Assembly (NCBI RefSeq): GCF_007992095.1
Contig: NZ_BJZP01000005.1
Span: forward strand, 186,001 to 250,000
Length of the DNA stretch: 64,000 nt
From: Paenirhizobium naphthalenivorans
GTDB taxonomy: Bacteria; Pseudomonadota; Alphaproteobacteria; Rhizobiales; Rhizobiaceae
Direction of reading: 5' to 3'
Every line of letters begins with the position of its first letter. The stretch's first letter is position 1. Below the pieces are notes generated by a model. That model was not told the origin of the DNA. It did no database searches and worked only from the letters and a program-made list of their open reading frames with translations. Shown piece after piece: positions 26,405 to 35,729 of this stretch. The position numbers were made by a program, and so were the translations under genes.

Positions 26405-27760
26405 TTACTTCGCGGCGAGGAATTCGCCGACTTCGAGCAGGACGAACTCATTGTCGTCCGCCTTGTCCAGCGCGCGGCCGGCGGAGAACGGCAGGTTGTT
26501 GTCATTGCCGACGACGATATGCGTCGCGTCGATGACATCGACGTCTTCGATGGTGACGAACGGCATGTCGTAGAAACCATCGCCGCCGCCCTGGCGCTTC
26601 TTGTTGTCCGGATCGGCGATCTTCATCAGGTCGATGTAGCCGATCTTGCGGGCGGCCTTGCCGACGTTTTCATCGGTCATCTCGATCTTGTAGATGCGCT
26701 TGTGCTTGGCCGGGGAGGCAAAGCAGGTCGTTTCCGGCTTCTTCGGGTCGGCGCAAGCCTTGTCGGCCGTGCCTTCGCCGTTGTCGCGCTCGATGACGAG
26801 AGCGGTCGTGTCATCGATCATGTTGAAGTCGCCGATCGCTTCGCCACCTTCCGACAGCGGATAGAGCCACGAACGACCGGTCCAGGACTTGGAGGCCACG
26901 TCGAGTTCAATGATGCGGAGGGCGCTGAGACCATCAACCTTCTCGACCGAACCGTCTTCTAGGAACAACGGACCTTCCAGCAGACCGTAGAGCCTGCCAC
27001 CGTCCTTGGACATGGCAAGGCCCTCATAGCCGCCGGAGCGCTTGAGGTTGAAAGCCGGCATCTTGGCCGTTGGATTGGCCGGAACGACGAGGGTTGGATT
27101 GTCCGGCGACTTGACGGGGGTTTCGCCGACGGTCGTCGGGATCACGTCGGTGAGCTTGCCGTCCTTGGTGAATTTCAGGATGTAGGGGCCGAACTCTTCA
27201 CCCACCCAGAAACCGTCAGCCGTCGGCTGGATCGACTCGACGTCGAAGTCAGCGCCGGTGAGATAACGCTGTTCTGCACCTTCCATGACGATCGGGAAGG
27301 GAGCCTTCTTGTTCGGGTCGGAGAGGAACACGGTTTCGAGGTGTTCAACCTTGCCGGCGTCCCAGTCGAACTTGATGTGATGCAGCATAAGCATCGAGTC
27401 GCTGGAGTTGATTTTGGAGCCAAAACCATTGTCGGACAGGCTCCAGAAGGTGCCGTCCTCCATCGTCTTGATGCCGGAAAAGCCCTGCATGGCCTGACCG
27501 TCGAAGGGCATGGAAAGGCCGGTGGCGCGAACGCCATCCTTGCCGGGCAGGGTGCCGATGCCTTCGGCGCGCTTGCGGTCGGCGGTGGTGAACTTGGCCG
27601 AGGTCTTCAGATGGGTCGGTGCATCGGCCGGTGCGGCAATGATCGTATTGGCTGGCAGGATGGCGTGGGAAACCAGCTTGGCCGGAAAGACGACCTCTTC
27701 GGCAAAGGCTGGAGTTGCGAGAAGAAAAAGGGATACGGAGGCAAAGAGATGATTTTTCAT
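26405..27760 (-). CDS. secreted esterase-like phytase-domain protein
   Basis: 451 residues. A signal peptide (KNHLFASVSLFLLATPAFA) leads a beta-propeller of the esterase-like activity of phytase family (PF13449 type). Marks: GFSGIKTMEDGTFWSLSDNGFGSK, FDVESIQPTADGFWVGEEFGPYILKF, GYEGLAMSKDGGRLYGLLEGP, VIERDNGEG and GDFNMIDDTTALVIE. Presumably periplasmic. Phytase or phosphodiesterase activity is only implied by the family name. The start at 27760 follows the signal peptide exactly. Divergent and unlinked to the AraC gene by about 95 bp. Confidence 0.88.
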   Translation of the reverse strand: MKNHLFASVSLFLLATPAFAEEVVFPAKLVSHAILPANTIIAAPADAPTHLKTSAKFTTADRKRAEGIGTLPGKDGVRATGLSMPFDGQAMQGFSGIKTMEDGTFWSLSDNGFGSKINSSDSMLMLHHIKFDWDAGKVEHLETVFLSDPNKKAPFPIVMEGAEQRYLTGADFDVESIQPTADGFWVGEEFGPYILKFTKDGKLTDVIPTTVGETPVKSPDNPTLVVPANPTAKMPAFNLKRSGGYEGLAMSKDGGRLYGLLEGPLFLEDGSVEKVDGLSALRIIELDVASKSWTGRSWLYPLSEGGEAIGDFNMIDDTTALVIERDNGEGTADKACADPKKPETTCFASPAKHKRIYKIEMTDENVGKAARKIGYIDLMKIADPDNKKRQGGGDGFYDMPFVTIEDVDVIDATHIVVGNDNNLPFSAGRALDKADDNEFVLLEVGEFLAAK

Positions 27761-27855
27761 GGCGTCACCATTTATGTGAAAGTTCAGGACGCGGCATGGT
27801 TAGAGGCGGTTGATGTCGACCGGATTGCTGTTGCGTGAAGTTTCGGTGACGTTCG

Positions 27856-28662
27856 TCAATTGCGCAGGAGAGCCAGCCAGCGACCTGGCGTGATGCCGTA
27901 GGCGGCCTTGAAGTGGCGCGTGAAATGCGCCTGGTCGGCAAAGCCGGAGGCGATGGCGGCCTCTGCCAGCCCGGTCCCGCTGTGCATCAGGCGGCGCGCG
28001 AGCTCGATCCTGCGCATGACGAGATACCGATGCGGACTGGTGCCGAACGCGCGGCGGAACTGGCGGGCGATCGTATAGCGGTCGAGACCGGCGATCGCCT
28101 CGAGTTCCTGCGAGCCGACATCGCGGGTGCAATGGACAGACAGGTGATCACGGCAGGCAGCGATCCCTGCCGAAAGGCCGCGATCTGCGGTGAGCGGACG
28201 AACATCGGAATGGCATCTCAGCCCATCCGCGATCATCGCGACGATCCCCGAAACCGCGAGTTCGGAAGGCGCGTCGTCTAGCTGGACGAGTGCTTCCCCG
28301 AGACGCGCGCGAAACTGTCCGTCGCTGACGACCGGGTCCGTGACAAAGGGGAGCCCGCCCTTGATACCCTGGGCCTCGGCGATCCGCTCTGGCGCAACAT
28401 AGATCATCCGATAGACGAGGCCCGTTTCGGTGCCGGCGGCTCCATCATGCAGTTCGTCTGGATGCAGCACGATGATGTTACCGGGTAGGCTGGCGCGTAA
28501 GGCGCCCCGATAGTGGAAAATCTGCACGCCCGAGAGCGTCACGCCAATGCCATAGGTGTCGTGCCGGTGCGGCGCAAATCCCTCTCCGGTGAAAGCAGCC
28601 TCGATATGTTCCAGCCCCGACAGCCCGCCAAGCAGGCGCAGACGGTCGTGGGTGACTGACAT
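27856..28662 (-). CDS. AraC-family transcriptional regulator
   Basis: 268 residues. An N-terminal cupin-like AraC ligand domain (FAPHRHDTYGIGVTLSGVQ, then LPGNIIVLHPDELHDG) is followed by two helix-turn-helix motifs near the C-terminus (AIAGLDRYTIARQFRRAFG; AIASGFADQAHFTRHFKAAYG). The effector is unknown. I chose the ATG at 28662, where the conserved domain begins; the frame stays open to 28842, and ATG 28755 would overlap the divergent DUF2000 start. It probably regulates the divergent DUF2000 gene; this is inferred from layout only. Confidence 0.85.
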   Translation of the reverse strand: MSVTHDRLRLLGGLSGLEHIEAAFTGEGFAPHRHDTYGIGVTLSGVQIFHYRGALRASLPGNIIVLHPDELHDGAAGTETGLVYRMIYVAPERIAEAQGIKGGLPFVTDPVVSDGQFRARLGEALVQLDDAPSELAVSGIVAMIADGLRCHSDVRPLTADRGLSAGIAACRDHLSVHCTRDVGSQELEAIAGLDRYTIARQFRRAFGTSPHRYLVMRRIELARRLMHSGTGLAEAAIASGFADQAHFTRHFKAAYGITPGRWLALLRN

Positions 28663-28753
28663 GCACGATCGTTCAAGACCGTTCGCCGTATCCTTCGCTA
28701 TTGGCGAGGTCGAGGCGGAATCGCCTTTGAAACCACGAAGGGAATTGTCATTC

Positions 28754-29161
28754 ATGTTCGATACCAAGATCGTCATTGTCCTGCGCGAGGATTTGGCCAA
28801 CTGGCAGAAGCTCAACGTCACCGCCTTCCTGACGAGCGGCATTGTGGCCCAGGTACCGACGGTGATCGGCGAACCTTATCGCGATGCTGTCGGTAACGTC
28901 TACAATCCGTTGAGCGTCCAACCGATTGTGATACTCTCCGCCGACCAGGCGACATTACGTACCATCCACCGTCGTTCGTTGGAACGTGGCGTGACCAGTT
29001 CGCTCTATATCGAGGAGATGTTCTCGACCGGGCATGATGCCGCCAACCGGGCCGTTTTCGCCGAGTTTGCGCCGGACAGCGCCAGAGTAGTCGGCATCGC
29101 GCTTCGCGCCGAAAAGAAGATTGCCGACAAAATCACAAGAGGCTCGGCGTTGCACTCATAA
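28754..29161 (+). CDS. DUF2000 family protein
   Basis: 135 residues. KIVIVLREDLANWQKLNVTAFLTSGI at the N-terminus is the start of the DUF2000 (peptidyl-tRNA-hydrolase-2-like) domain. It runs to ARVVGIALRAEKKIADKI. Function unknown; it is often found beside AraC regulators, as here. The start has AAGGGAA about 11 bases upstream. Its 3' end overlaps the convergent membrane-protein ORF by 29 bases. Confidence 0.75.
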   Translation: MFDTKIVIVLREDLANWQKLNVTAFLTSGIVAQVPTVIGEPYRDAVGNVYNPLSVQPIVILSADQATLRTIHRRSLERGVTSSLYIEEMFSTGHDAANRAVFAEFAPDSARVVGIALRAEKKIADKITRGSALHS

Positions 29162-29432
29162 ATTCAAGCCCCGCACCCATCCAGATCGGCGTCAGCGTGA
29201 CCAGGGCGCTGACCGGGTTGGCTGACCCTATAAGGACGACGGTCATCAAGCTTGCCAGAAGATAGACTCCCCAGGCGATCCTGTGCCGAGTCCTGAGGCC
29301 GGCAACGCCCAGCGCCAGATTGGCAAGGGCAAGCGAACCGCCGATTGCAAACGCCTTCGAGGATTCGAGATGGCCACGCTGGTGAAGCTCACTTGCAGCC
29401 AGCGCCAGAACCGTCACCATCGCCAGGAACAT
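29133..29432 (-). CDS. small hydrophobic membrane protein (hypothetical)
   Basis: 99 residues with three to four hydrophobic stretches (MFLAMVTVLALAAS, IGGSLALANLALGVAGL, GVYLLASLMTVVLIGSA, LVTLTPIWMGAGLEFM). No recognised family. It overlaps the convergent DUF2000 gene by 29 bases. Supported only by its membrane-like composition and an isolated GAAG upstream; it could be a chance frame. Confidence 0.4.
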   Translation of the reverse strand: MFLAMVTVLALAASELHQRGHLESSKAFAIGGSLALANLALGVAGLRTRHRIAWGVYLLASLMTVVLIGSANPVSALVTLTPIWMGAGLEFMSATPSLL

Positions 29433-29465
29433 GAGAAGCTTCTTCGTACGTATGAACCCTGACAG

Positions 29466-30469
29466 CTACGCCTCCATTGCCAGCACGGCGAAACTGGCCA
29501 GCCAGTGTTCGCCCATATAGTCCCCTGTCACATGCGAGAGCGCCGCTGCGAGTGACGCTCCGCGATGACAGACATTGAGTGATACCGAGGGTCTCCAGTC
29601 GGGAGCGACTTGGCCAGCGACCGCCAGCACCAGGCGCGCGACAGGTTCAACCCGTCGAGGTGGGCAATCTTGCCGTCGCTGCGATCACCGACGGCAACAG
29701 GCGTGAACAGGTTGGCCGGCCGCTCTGCCGCAAGCCTCGGCAGGAAGCAATCGAACCAGATGGAGAAGTCGCCCGCCGGCAATAGCCGCCGCATGCATTC
29801 CGCCTCGATCAGCGTCGAGGACAGGAAGTCGTCGCCGGAGGGCTCACCCCAGGCGGGGCAGTCACAGTCTTCGCCATACCAGCGCTGGGCCGTGTCCCTC
29901 AGCAGTCGCCGAAAGGTCCCGTCGCCCGCCGTGTCGGCATAATCGGCCGCGAGCCGAAGCGCAAAGGCGGTGTTGAAATGGGTGCCGACCCGCACCGGAT
30001 AGGCGGCCAGCGGCAGGAAGTCGCGGAACCGCGCGACAATCCGGTTCGTGAGGGGTTGCAAGGTATTGGCGAAGCGGCGGTCGTCGGCAAGTTCCAGTTC
30101 TGCCGCCAGTTTCAGTAACCAGCCCCAGCCATAAGGGCGTTCGAAGCCGCGGTTCATCGGTCGTTCGAACAGGGCGCATTCGCCGGCGACCTTGCCGGGC
30201 GTCAACTGGCGGATGAAGAGCGCACGGATGTCATCTGCGGCACGCATCGCCGGAAAACGATTCAACAGCCGGGCCAGCATCCAGTAGCCGTGGACGCAGG
30301 AATGCCAGTCGAAGCTGCCAAAAAAGACCGGATGGCTTTCGCGCGGGCTGTGCACATCGCTTGCCGAGGCAAGCACATGACCGGGCTTGTGCGGGTACTC
30401 TCTCTCGACATGGCCAAGGGCGATGCGCGCGAAGCGTTCGGCGGTCGCGACATCAAGCTCAGTCGTCAT
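29466..30469 (-). pseudogene. DUF2891 family gene with C-terminal frameshift
   Basis: Residues 1 to about 295 read as a normal DUF2891 protein (HPVFFGSFDWHSCVHGYWMLAR, ERPYGWGWLLKLA, GTHFNTAFALRLAADY, CPAWGEPSGDDFLSSTLIE, HLDGLNLSRAWCWR). The frame then runs into ERHSQRRSRM and stops at 29528. In another frame the expected end appears, ASLAAALSHVTGDYMGEHWL and on to ...AMEA, stopping at 29466. The switch lies between about 29558 and 29587, a net one-base loss. Either a genuine disruption near the C-terminus or a sequencing error. Start ATG 30469 overlaps the upstream Rsm22-like gene; 30478 is an alternative. Confidence 0.75.
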
Positions 30470-31451
30470 CGCCGCCATCCCTGACTTCCGGTTCAAAGGC
30501 GTCGCCCCAGTCGGCGCGACGGGCCGCTTTGAACACGGCGCCGTCGCGGCGGCTGATCGTCAGTTCCTCGGCGCGACCATCAGAGAGACAAAGCTTGAGC
30601 CTGGCGAGCCCGCTCGAGCTGCGCGGCGGCGCAAGCACGCGGGCGGCCGGGGGCGACGCGGCAAAGCGGGAAGCGGCGATAAAGATGTATTTCTCGTCCT
30701 CCCACGGCACCTCGGCGCCCTTGGAAAGCCGGTGCAGCCGCGAGCGTGCGACGCGCCGCGAGAAGTGACACCAGTCGGGCTCGACGATCGGGCAGTTTTT
30801 CGCATGCGCACAGGGTGCCACGAGCTGCGCTCCGGCCTCGATCAGTGTCTGCCGGGCGGCGATGATGCGCCGCCAGCCGGCCGGCGTGCCGGGCTCGACG
30901 ATGACGATCGTATGGGCGGTGAGGTCCCAAAGCCGCCGAACGACATTCGGAATGGCCGTCCCGGCAATCTCGTCAAGTACGTAAGCAAGTGTGACGAGGT
31001 CCGCCGGTTCGAGCGGCGGAATGGTGCCGGTGATGTCGCCCGCGAGCCAGCCGGTTGCCACGTTCGAGGCCTTCGCCAGTGCCTCGCCGACCGAGCGGAT
31101 GGCGGGACTTGCCTCGACGAGGGTCGCGCGTCCAAGGTCCGGCCATGCGTCGGTGGTCGCCCAGAAAACAGTGCCGGGACCCGCGCCGAAATCAAGAAGG
31201 CTCGTTGGATGGAATTCGGGGGAGGCCTCCTCAACCATCGAAAGGGCGGCGCGGACGGCGGCATAGGTGGCCGGCAGTCGGGTGGCGAGATAGGCCTTGG
31301 CGGCCAGTTCGCCGTCGAGATGGAACTTGCCGTCGCGCACTTCGCGGCGATAGCGGTCGGAGAGTTTTTCGCTGGCACGGGCAAGGCGCTCGATCGGCTC
31401 ATGCGCCAGCATTTGCTCGACGGCGGCTTTGAGGGGCGCGGGAAGTTCCAT
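30459..31451 (-). CDS. Rsm22-family small-ribosomal-subunit methyltransferase-like protein
   Basis: 330 residues. The Rsm22/METTL17 family has a SAM-type Rossmann fold (LLDFGAGPGTV, residues 85-95) and a cysteine cluster for a bound Fe-S centre: Cys214 in PCAHAKNC, Cys220 and Cys228 in EPDWCHF. VEPGTPAGWRRI and VPWEDEKYIFIA are further family marks. Mitochondrial relatives assist small-subunit assembly; the bacterial role is inferred from them. It overlaps the DUF2891 start by about 11 bases. Confidence 0.88.
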   Translation of the reverse strand: MELPAPLKAAVEQMLAHEPIERLARASEKLSDRYRREVRDGKFHLDGELAAKAYLATRLPATYAAVRAALSMVEEASPEFHPTSLLDFGAGPGTVFWATTDAWPDLGRATLVEASPAIRSVGEALAKASNVATGWLAGDITGTIPPLEPADLVTLAYVLDEIAGTAIPNVVRRLWDLTAHTIVIVEPGTPAGWRRIIAARQTLIEAGAQLVAPCAHAKNCPIVEPDWCHFSRRVARSRLHRLSKGAEVPWEDEKYIFIAASRFAASPPAARVLAPPRSSSGLARLKLCLSDGRAEELTISRRDGAVFKAARRADWGDAFEPEVRDGGDDD

Positions 31452-31460
31452 GGATAGGCC

Positions 31461-31955
31461 TTAAATGTGCGAGGTCCATTCTGGCCGCAGGATCGACATC
31501 ATGACGAGGTCCGTGCGACGACCGTCGGGCATGACCGCCGATTCCCGCAGCGTGCCTTCTTGCTTGAAACCGGCCTTGCGATAGACGCTGCTGGCCCGGG
31601 TATTTTCCTTCACCACATCCAGCCATAACCGATGGACTGGCGTGTTCTCGAACGTGTGTTCGATGATGGCCAAGAGGAGGTGTGAGCCATAGCCCTTGTC
31701 CGGTGTGGCGACGGCGAGGCGCTTGAGGCACACATTGCCATCGCGATTATCGAGGCCACTGAGGATGGCAAAGCCGACTGGCAAGTCGGTCCCATGCTCG
31801 CCGATGAAGTATAGGAACGCCGGATCGTTCAGTTGTCGCTGGTGTTCGTTCTCGTCGAACTTGCCGATGAAGCTGTCATAGCCGGGTAGGCGTTCCGTCC
31901 GCATGATAAAGCCGATGTCGTCCGGGGTTGCCCGCCGAAGCGTCACGGCTGCCAT
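31461..31955 (-). CDS. GNAT family N-acetyltransferase
   Basis: 164 residues. GNAT fold: VTLRRATPDDIGFI at the N-terminus, then the acetyl-CoA-binding loop KRLAVATPDKGYGSHLLLAII (pyrophosphate-binding motif), then NTRASSVYRKAGFKQEG. RimJ/RimL-like by wording. It starts 4 bases after the rnd stop codon, so probably cotranscribed; upstream Met codons would overlap rnd. Substrate unknown. Confidence 0.85.
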   Translation of the reverse strand: MAAVTLRRATPDDIGFIMRTERLPGYDSFIGKFDENEHQRQLNDPAFLYFIGEHGTDLPVGFAILSGLDNRDGNVCLKRLAVATPDKGYGSHLLLAIIEHTFENTPVHRLWLDVVKENTRASSVYRKAGFKQEGTLRESAVMPDGRRTDLVMMSILRPEWTSHI

Positions 31956-31959
31956 GATG

Positions 31960-33105
31960 TCAGAATTCCACCGCTTCGACGCGCTTGTCGACGAAACGCA
32001 GGCCGACACCACCGGCGATCAGCTTCAGCGCCACATCCCCGAACAGCTCGCGTCGCCAGCCCTGCATGGCCGGCACATCGGCGTTTTCTCCCTCGGCGGC
32101 GATCTTTTCCAGATCCTCGGTATTGGCGATTACCTTGGAGGCGACGCCGTGCTTTTCCGAGGTGAGGCGCAGCAGCACTTTCAGCAGTTCGACGGCGGCC
32201 TGCGCGCCCTCCGGCGCATGGCTGTGGCGTTGCACATGCGGCATGTCCGTTTTCGGCAGGTCCAGCGCGGCATTGACCTGTTCGACAATCGCCGCACCGG
32301 AGGCCGAGCGTTCCCAGCCCTTCGGTATGGTGCGCAAACGAGCCAGGGCCTCGGTGTCCTTCGGCTGCTGCTGGGCGATCTCGTAGATCGCGTCGTCCTT
32401 CAGCACGCGCGAACGGGGAACGTTGCGGCTACGCGCCTCGCGCTCACGCCAGGCGGTGACGAATTTCATCACGGCCAGTTCCTGCGGCTTGCGCAGCCGC
32501 ATTTTCAGCCGGTGCCAGGCATCGTCGGGATGCAGGTCGTAGGTTTCTCGGGATTCGAGGATCGCCATTTCCTCGGTCAGCCAGCCCGCCCGACCTTCGC
32601 GCTCCAGCTCTTCCTTAAGCTTCAGATAGACGTCGCGCAGATGGGTGACGTCGGCCAGTGCATAGTCGAGCTGCTTTTCCGACAGCGGCCGGCGGCTCCA
32701 ATCGGTGAAGCGCGATGTCTTGTCGATATGGACATTCTTCACTTTCTGCACGAGCTGATCATAGGAAACGCTGTCGCCGAAGCCGCAGACCATGGCCGCG
32801 ACCTGAGTGTCGAAGATCGGGTGCGGGATCAGGTTGCCGAGGTGGAAGATGATTTCAATGTCTTGGCGCGCCGCATGGAACACCTTGATCACAGAGGTAT
32901 CGGCCATCAGCGTGAAGAAAGGCGCCAGATCAATGCCCTTCGCCAGCGGATCGACGATCACCTCGAGATCCGGGCTCGCCATCTGGATCAGGCAGAGCTC
33001 CGGCCAGAACGTCGTTTCCCGAAGAAACTCGGTATCGATGGTGATGAAATCCGATTGGGCCAGCTTGAGGCAGGCTTCTTCTAATGCGGCAGTGGTCTCG
33101 ATCAT
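31960..33105 (-). CDS. rnd: ribonuclease D
   Basis: 381 residues. DEDDy 3'-5' exoribonuclease for tRNA 3'-end processing. Exonuclease residues are in FITIDTEFLRE (Asp24, Glu26), VFHAARQDIEII and YALADVTHLRDVY (Tyr and Asp), followed by the HRDC domain with WREREARSRNVPRSRVLKDDAIYEIA. Length matches the family. GNAT lies just downstream. It is separated from the convergent metallo-hydrolase by about 127 bp. Confidence 0.95.
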   Translation of the reverse strand: MIETTAALEEACLKLAQSDFITIDTEFLRETTFWPELCLIQMASPDLEVIVDPLAKGIDLAPFFTLMADTSVIKVFHAARQDIEIIFHLGNLIPHPIFDTQVAAMVCGFGDSVSYDQLVQKVKNVHIDKTSRFTDWSRRPLSEKQLDYALADVTHLRDVYLKLKEELEREGRAGWLTEEMAILESRETYDLHPDDAWHRLKMRLRKPQELAVMKFVTAWREREARSRNVPRSRVLKDDAIYEIAQQQPKDTEALARLRTIPKGWERSASGAAIVEQVNAALDLPKTDMPHVQRHSHAPEGAQAAVELLKVLLRLTSEKHGVASKVIANTEDLEKIAAEGENADVPAMQGWRRELFGDVALKLIAGGVGLRFVDKRVEAVEF

Positions 33106-33232
33106 TGTGGCTCGGTCATGAAATAGAGTTGATCAACCTTAGTTCCCCTTTCGACCGGCGATGTCAATACAAGGAGGCTTTTGCGCGATGCCGGCGGCCT
33201 TTGCTCTGCGGCATTCCGGTCGAACGCCGGGG

Positions 33233-34150
33233 TCAGGCGTGATCCGCGCCAATGCCATGCGCCTGCCGGACTTCAGCGATGTTGGCCCGGTGGACTGTTT
33301 CATACGGTTCGAAATAGATGATGTGGCCGGCGGCGGTGTCCTGCGCCACGAAATCGCGAAGGGTCTGTTTATCGAGCGCAGGGTCTTCCACTTGACCGAG
33401 CAGGCGTTGCAGATAGTCGCGATTGGCATCGATCAGGCTTGGCGCATAACCGCCAGAGGCAATCCGTTCGCGTTCTCCGTGATCGGGCAGGATGCGACGG
33501 ATCGGCAGGGTTTTCAGGCGGTCAAGCTCAGCGATGTGCGTCGCGATATGTTGCGGCTCAGAGATATAGGTGATCGGGTCTTCCAGCGTGTCGCCCGCCA
33601 GCAGGATGCCTTCGTCGCGGAGAAACAGAACAGTGCCGTCGGCGCTGTGAATGTCGAATTGCAGAAGTTCGACCGTCCGCTCGCCGAGCTGGAGCGTCAT
33701 CTGCCCCTCAAACAGGCGGTTGGGCATCACCACCGGATTGATCGGCGGCGTCTTGTGGGCGAGCGTCTTGACGTTTTCGATCAGTGTCCTGGCCGTCAGC
33801 TTGTTGGCGATGATCTCGCAATCGGCGAAGATCGCGTTGCCGGCGATATGGTCGGTATGCCAGTGGCTGAGCACGAGGCGGATCGATATGACACCCAGCC
33901 CCTCGAGATGATTACGCACCGCACGGGCATGGTCGAGCGAGGTATGGCTGTCGTATAGCATCGCCTCATGGCCGGAGACCAGCGCATAGGTGGCGATTCC
34001 GAGCGAATAGGCGCCATCGTCGAGCCAGTTTTTGGCTTCGGAATAAAGTCGTTTTCCCGGGATCCGGCCATCGTAGTAGGCATAGAGACCGGGGTAGGGC
34101 TCGAGGACTGTCATCGTGGCGGCGAGATTGGGCACTGGATTGTTCCTCAT
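33233..34150 (-). CDS. metallo-beta-lactamase-fold hydrolase
   Basis: 305 residues. The binuclear metal motif HxHxDH is present as SHWHTDHIAGN (His96, His98, Asp100, His101), followed by a second-sphere His in FDIHSADG and an Asp in LLAGDTLEDP. No signal peptide is evident, so it is probably cytosolic. The substrate cannot be told; this fold includes lactonases, glyoxalase II-like and other hydrolases. It is on the same strand as, but not clearly linked to, its neighbours. Confidence 0.85.
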   Translation of the reverse strand: MRNNPVPNLAATMTVLEPYPGLYAYYDGRIPGKRLYSEAKNWLDDGAYSLGIATYALVSGHEAMLYDSHTSLDHARAVRNHLEGLGVISIRLVLSHWHTDHIAGNAIFADCEIIANKLTARTLIENVKTLAHKTPPINPVVMPNRLFEGQMTLQLGERTVELLQFDIHSADGTVLFLRDEGILLAGDTLEDPITYISEPQHIATHIAELDRLKTLPIRRILPDHGERERIASGGYAPSLIDANRDYLQRLLGQVEDPALDKQTLRDFVAQDTAAGHIIYFEPYETVHRANIAEVRQAHGIGADHA

Positions 34151-34226
34151 GGGGGCTGCGGCTTGACTGGCCGCCTATGACCATATCCCGCGCGATGCTG
34201 TGCCGCTTGTCAACGTCATGTTCCTT

Positions 34227-35633
34227 TCACGCGACCCGTAGGTAGCCTGTCATGCCGGTCTTTTGATGCTCGATGATGTGGCAATGGAACACCCAATCGC
34301 CCGGATTGTCGGCAACGAGCGCCAGCTGCACCTTTTCGTCGGGCAGGATCAGATAGGTGTCGGACACGAGGGGCAGGACCTGCCGGGTGGACGATGAAAC
34401 AACCTGGAAATTCATCCCGTGCAGGTGGATCGGATGGGCGTGCGGTGTGACGTTTTCCAGATTGAGCAGATAGGTTTGCCCGAGCTTGAGCTCCGCGATG
34501 GGGGCGGTCGGATCTTCAGTGTCTCCGGGCCAGGGCTTCTTGTTGATCGCCCAGAAGGAATAGCCGAGCGAGCCGCAGATCGAGTCCTTGGCCGCGTTTT
34601 CAGCCGTGGCGCTCAGGACCAGCGGGATTTCGGTGGCGCTTGAAAGGTCGGCCTCCACCGGCGGGTTGGGGGCAAGCGGCGGCACGTCGTCAAGGCTGCG
34701 CCTCAACGATGCGCCAATGCTGCGGAAGCTCGCGACCGTCTTGGGCGTGGAGGGGCGAATGTCCTCGAGCTGAACAACCGTTCCCTCGCTGTCGGGCATG
34801 CGTACGACGAGATCAAGTCGCTGTCCGGGCGACACCACGGCAAAGTCGAGTGGCATGGCGACGGGAACTGGCTGGCCGTCGATCGCCACGATCAGCGCGT
34901 CGGCGCCCTCAAGCTGGAGATTGTAGATACGGGTGACGTCCGTCACCGCGATGCGAACACGCACCAGCCCGCCCGCCGGCGCATCGTAAACCGGTTCGAC
35001 CTGCCAATTCGCGGTCCGAACCGTGCCATAGGTGCCGGCCTTGGCCGCGTCGCGGGCCTTGAACTGCTCGATGAACTGGCCGTTGCCGCCAAGCCGCCAG
35101 TCGCGCAGGTTGAGCGCAATTTCCGCATCGAAGACCGGATCTTTCGGATCCTCGACGATCAGAAGGCCGGTGAGGCCGTGCCCCATTTGCGTCAGCGTAT
35201 TGCAATGCGGATGATACCAGAAGGTGCCGGCATCCGGTGGCGTGAACCTGTAGTCGAATGTATCTCCGGGATAGACATAGGGCTGTGTCAGGAAGGGTAC
35301 GCCATCCATGGCGTTGTCGATCCTCATCCCGTGCCAGTGGATCGTTGTGGGCTCATCGATCGAATTCTTGAGCTGCGCCGCAAACGGTTCGCCGCGTTTC
35401 AGCCGCAGCGCGGGGGGCATGACGCCGGCGCCGGGCAATGATGCCTGATAGGTCAGAACGCCTTGCGTCGCTGCATTGCCGGTAATGGCGGCCTCCCGCA
35501 TGACCGCTTCCAGCAGGGTCGGATCACCGGCTGCCTGCGCCGATCCGAAGCGCCCCGCAAAGCCAACACCCGCGCCGTAGGCGCCGGCGACAGCTGTTGC
35601 CTTCAGCAGGTTGCGTCGGGTGAGCAAAGCCAT
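34227..35633 (-). CDS. Tat-exported multicopper oxidase
   Basis: 468 residues. Begins MALLTRRNLLKATAV, a twin-arginine leader, indicating folded periplasmic export. All four copper-binding blocks are visible: IHWHGMRIDNAMDG, FWYHPHCNTLTQMGHG, HPIHLHGMNF and the C-terminal WVFHCHIIEHQKTGM with type 1 Cys, His and axial Met. CueO/bilirubin-oxidase-like; probable roles are Cu(I) or phenol oxidation. No Met-rich insertion is seen. It stands between the metallo-hydrolase and a divergent-orientated MFS gene. Confidence 0.93.
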   Translation of the reverse strand: MALLTRRNLLKATAVAGAYGAGVGFAGRFGSAQAAGDPTLLEAVMREAAITGNAATQGVLTYQASLPGAGVMPPALRLKRGEPFAAQLKNSIDEPTTIHWHGMRIDNAMDGVPFLTQPYVYPGDTFDYRFTPPDAGTFWYHPHCNTLTQMGHGLTGLLIVEDPKDPVFDAEIALNLRDWRLGGNGQFIEQFKARDAAKAGTYGTVRTANWQVEPVYDAPAGGLVRVRIAVTDVTRIYNLQLEGADALIVAIDGQPVPVAMPLDFAVVSPGQRLDLVVRMPDSEGTVVQLEDIRPSTPKTVASFRSIGASLRRSLDDVPPLAPNPPVEADLSSATEIPLVLSATAENAAKDSICGSLGYSFWAINKKPWPGDTEDPTAPIAELKLGQTYLLNLENVTPHAHPIHLHGMNFQVVSSSTRQVLPLVSDTYLILPDEKVQLALVADNPGDWVFHCHIIEHQKTGMTGYLRVA

Positions 35634-35729
35634 CTTGGCCTCCTGTCGTTCAGAATGTCTCCGAGCTCTTAAACCTGATTGTTACTTTCATCAATCAGTG
35701 CCGGTCCTCCATCTTGTCGCAGACCGGCG

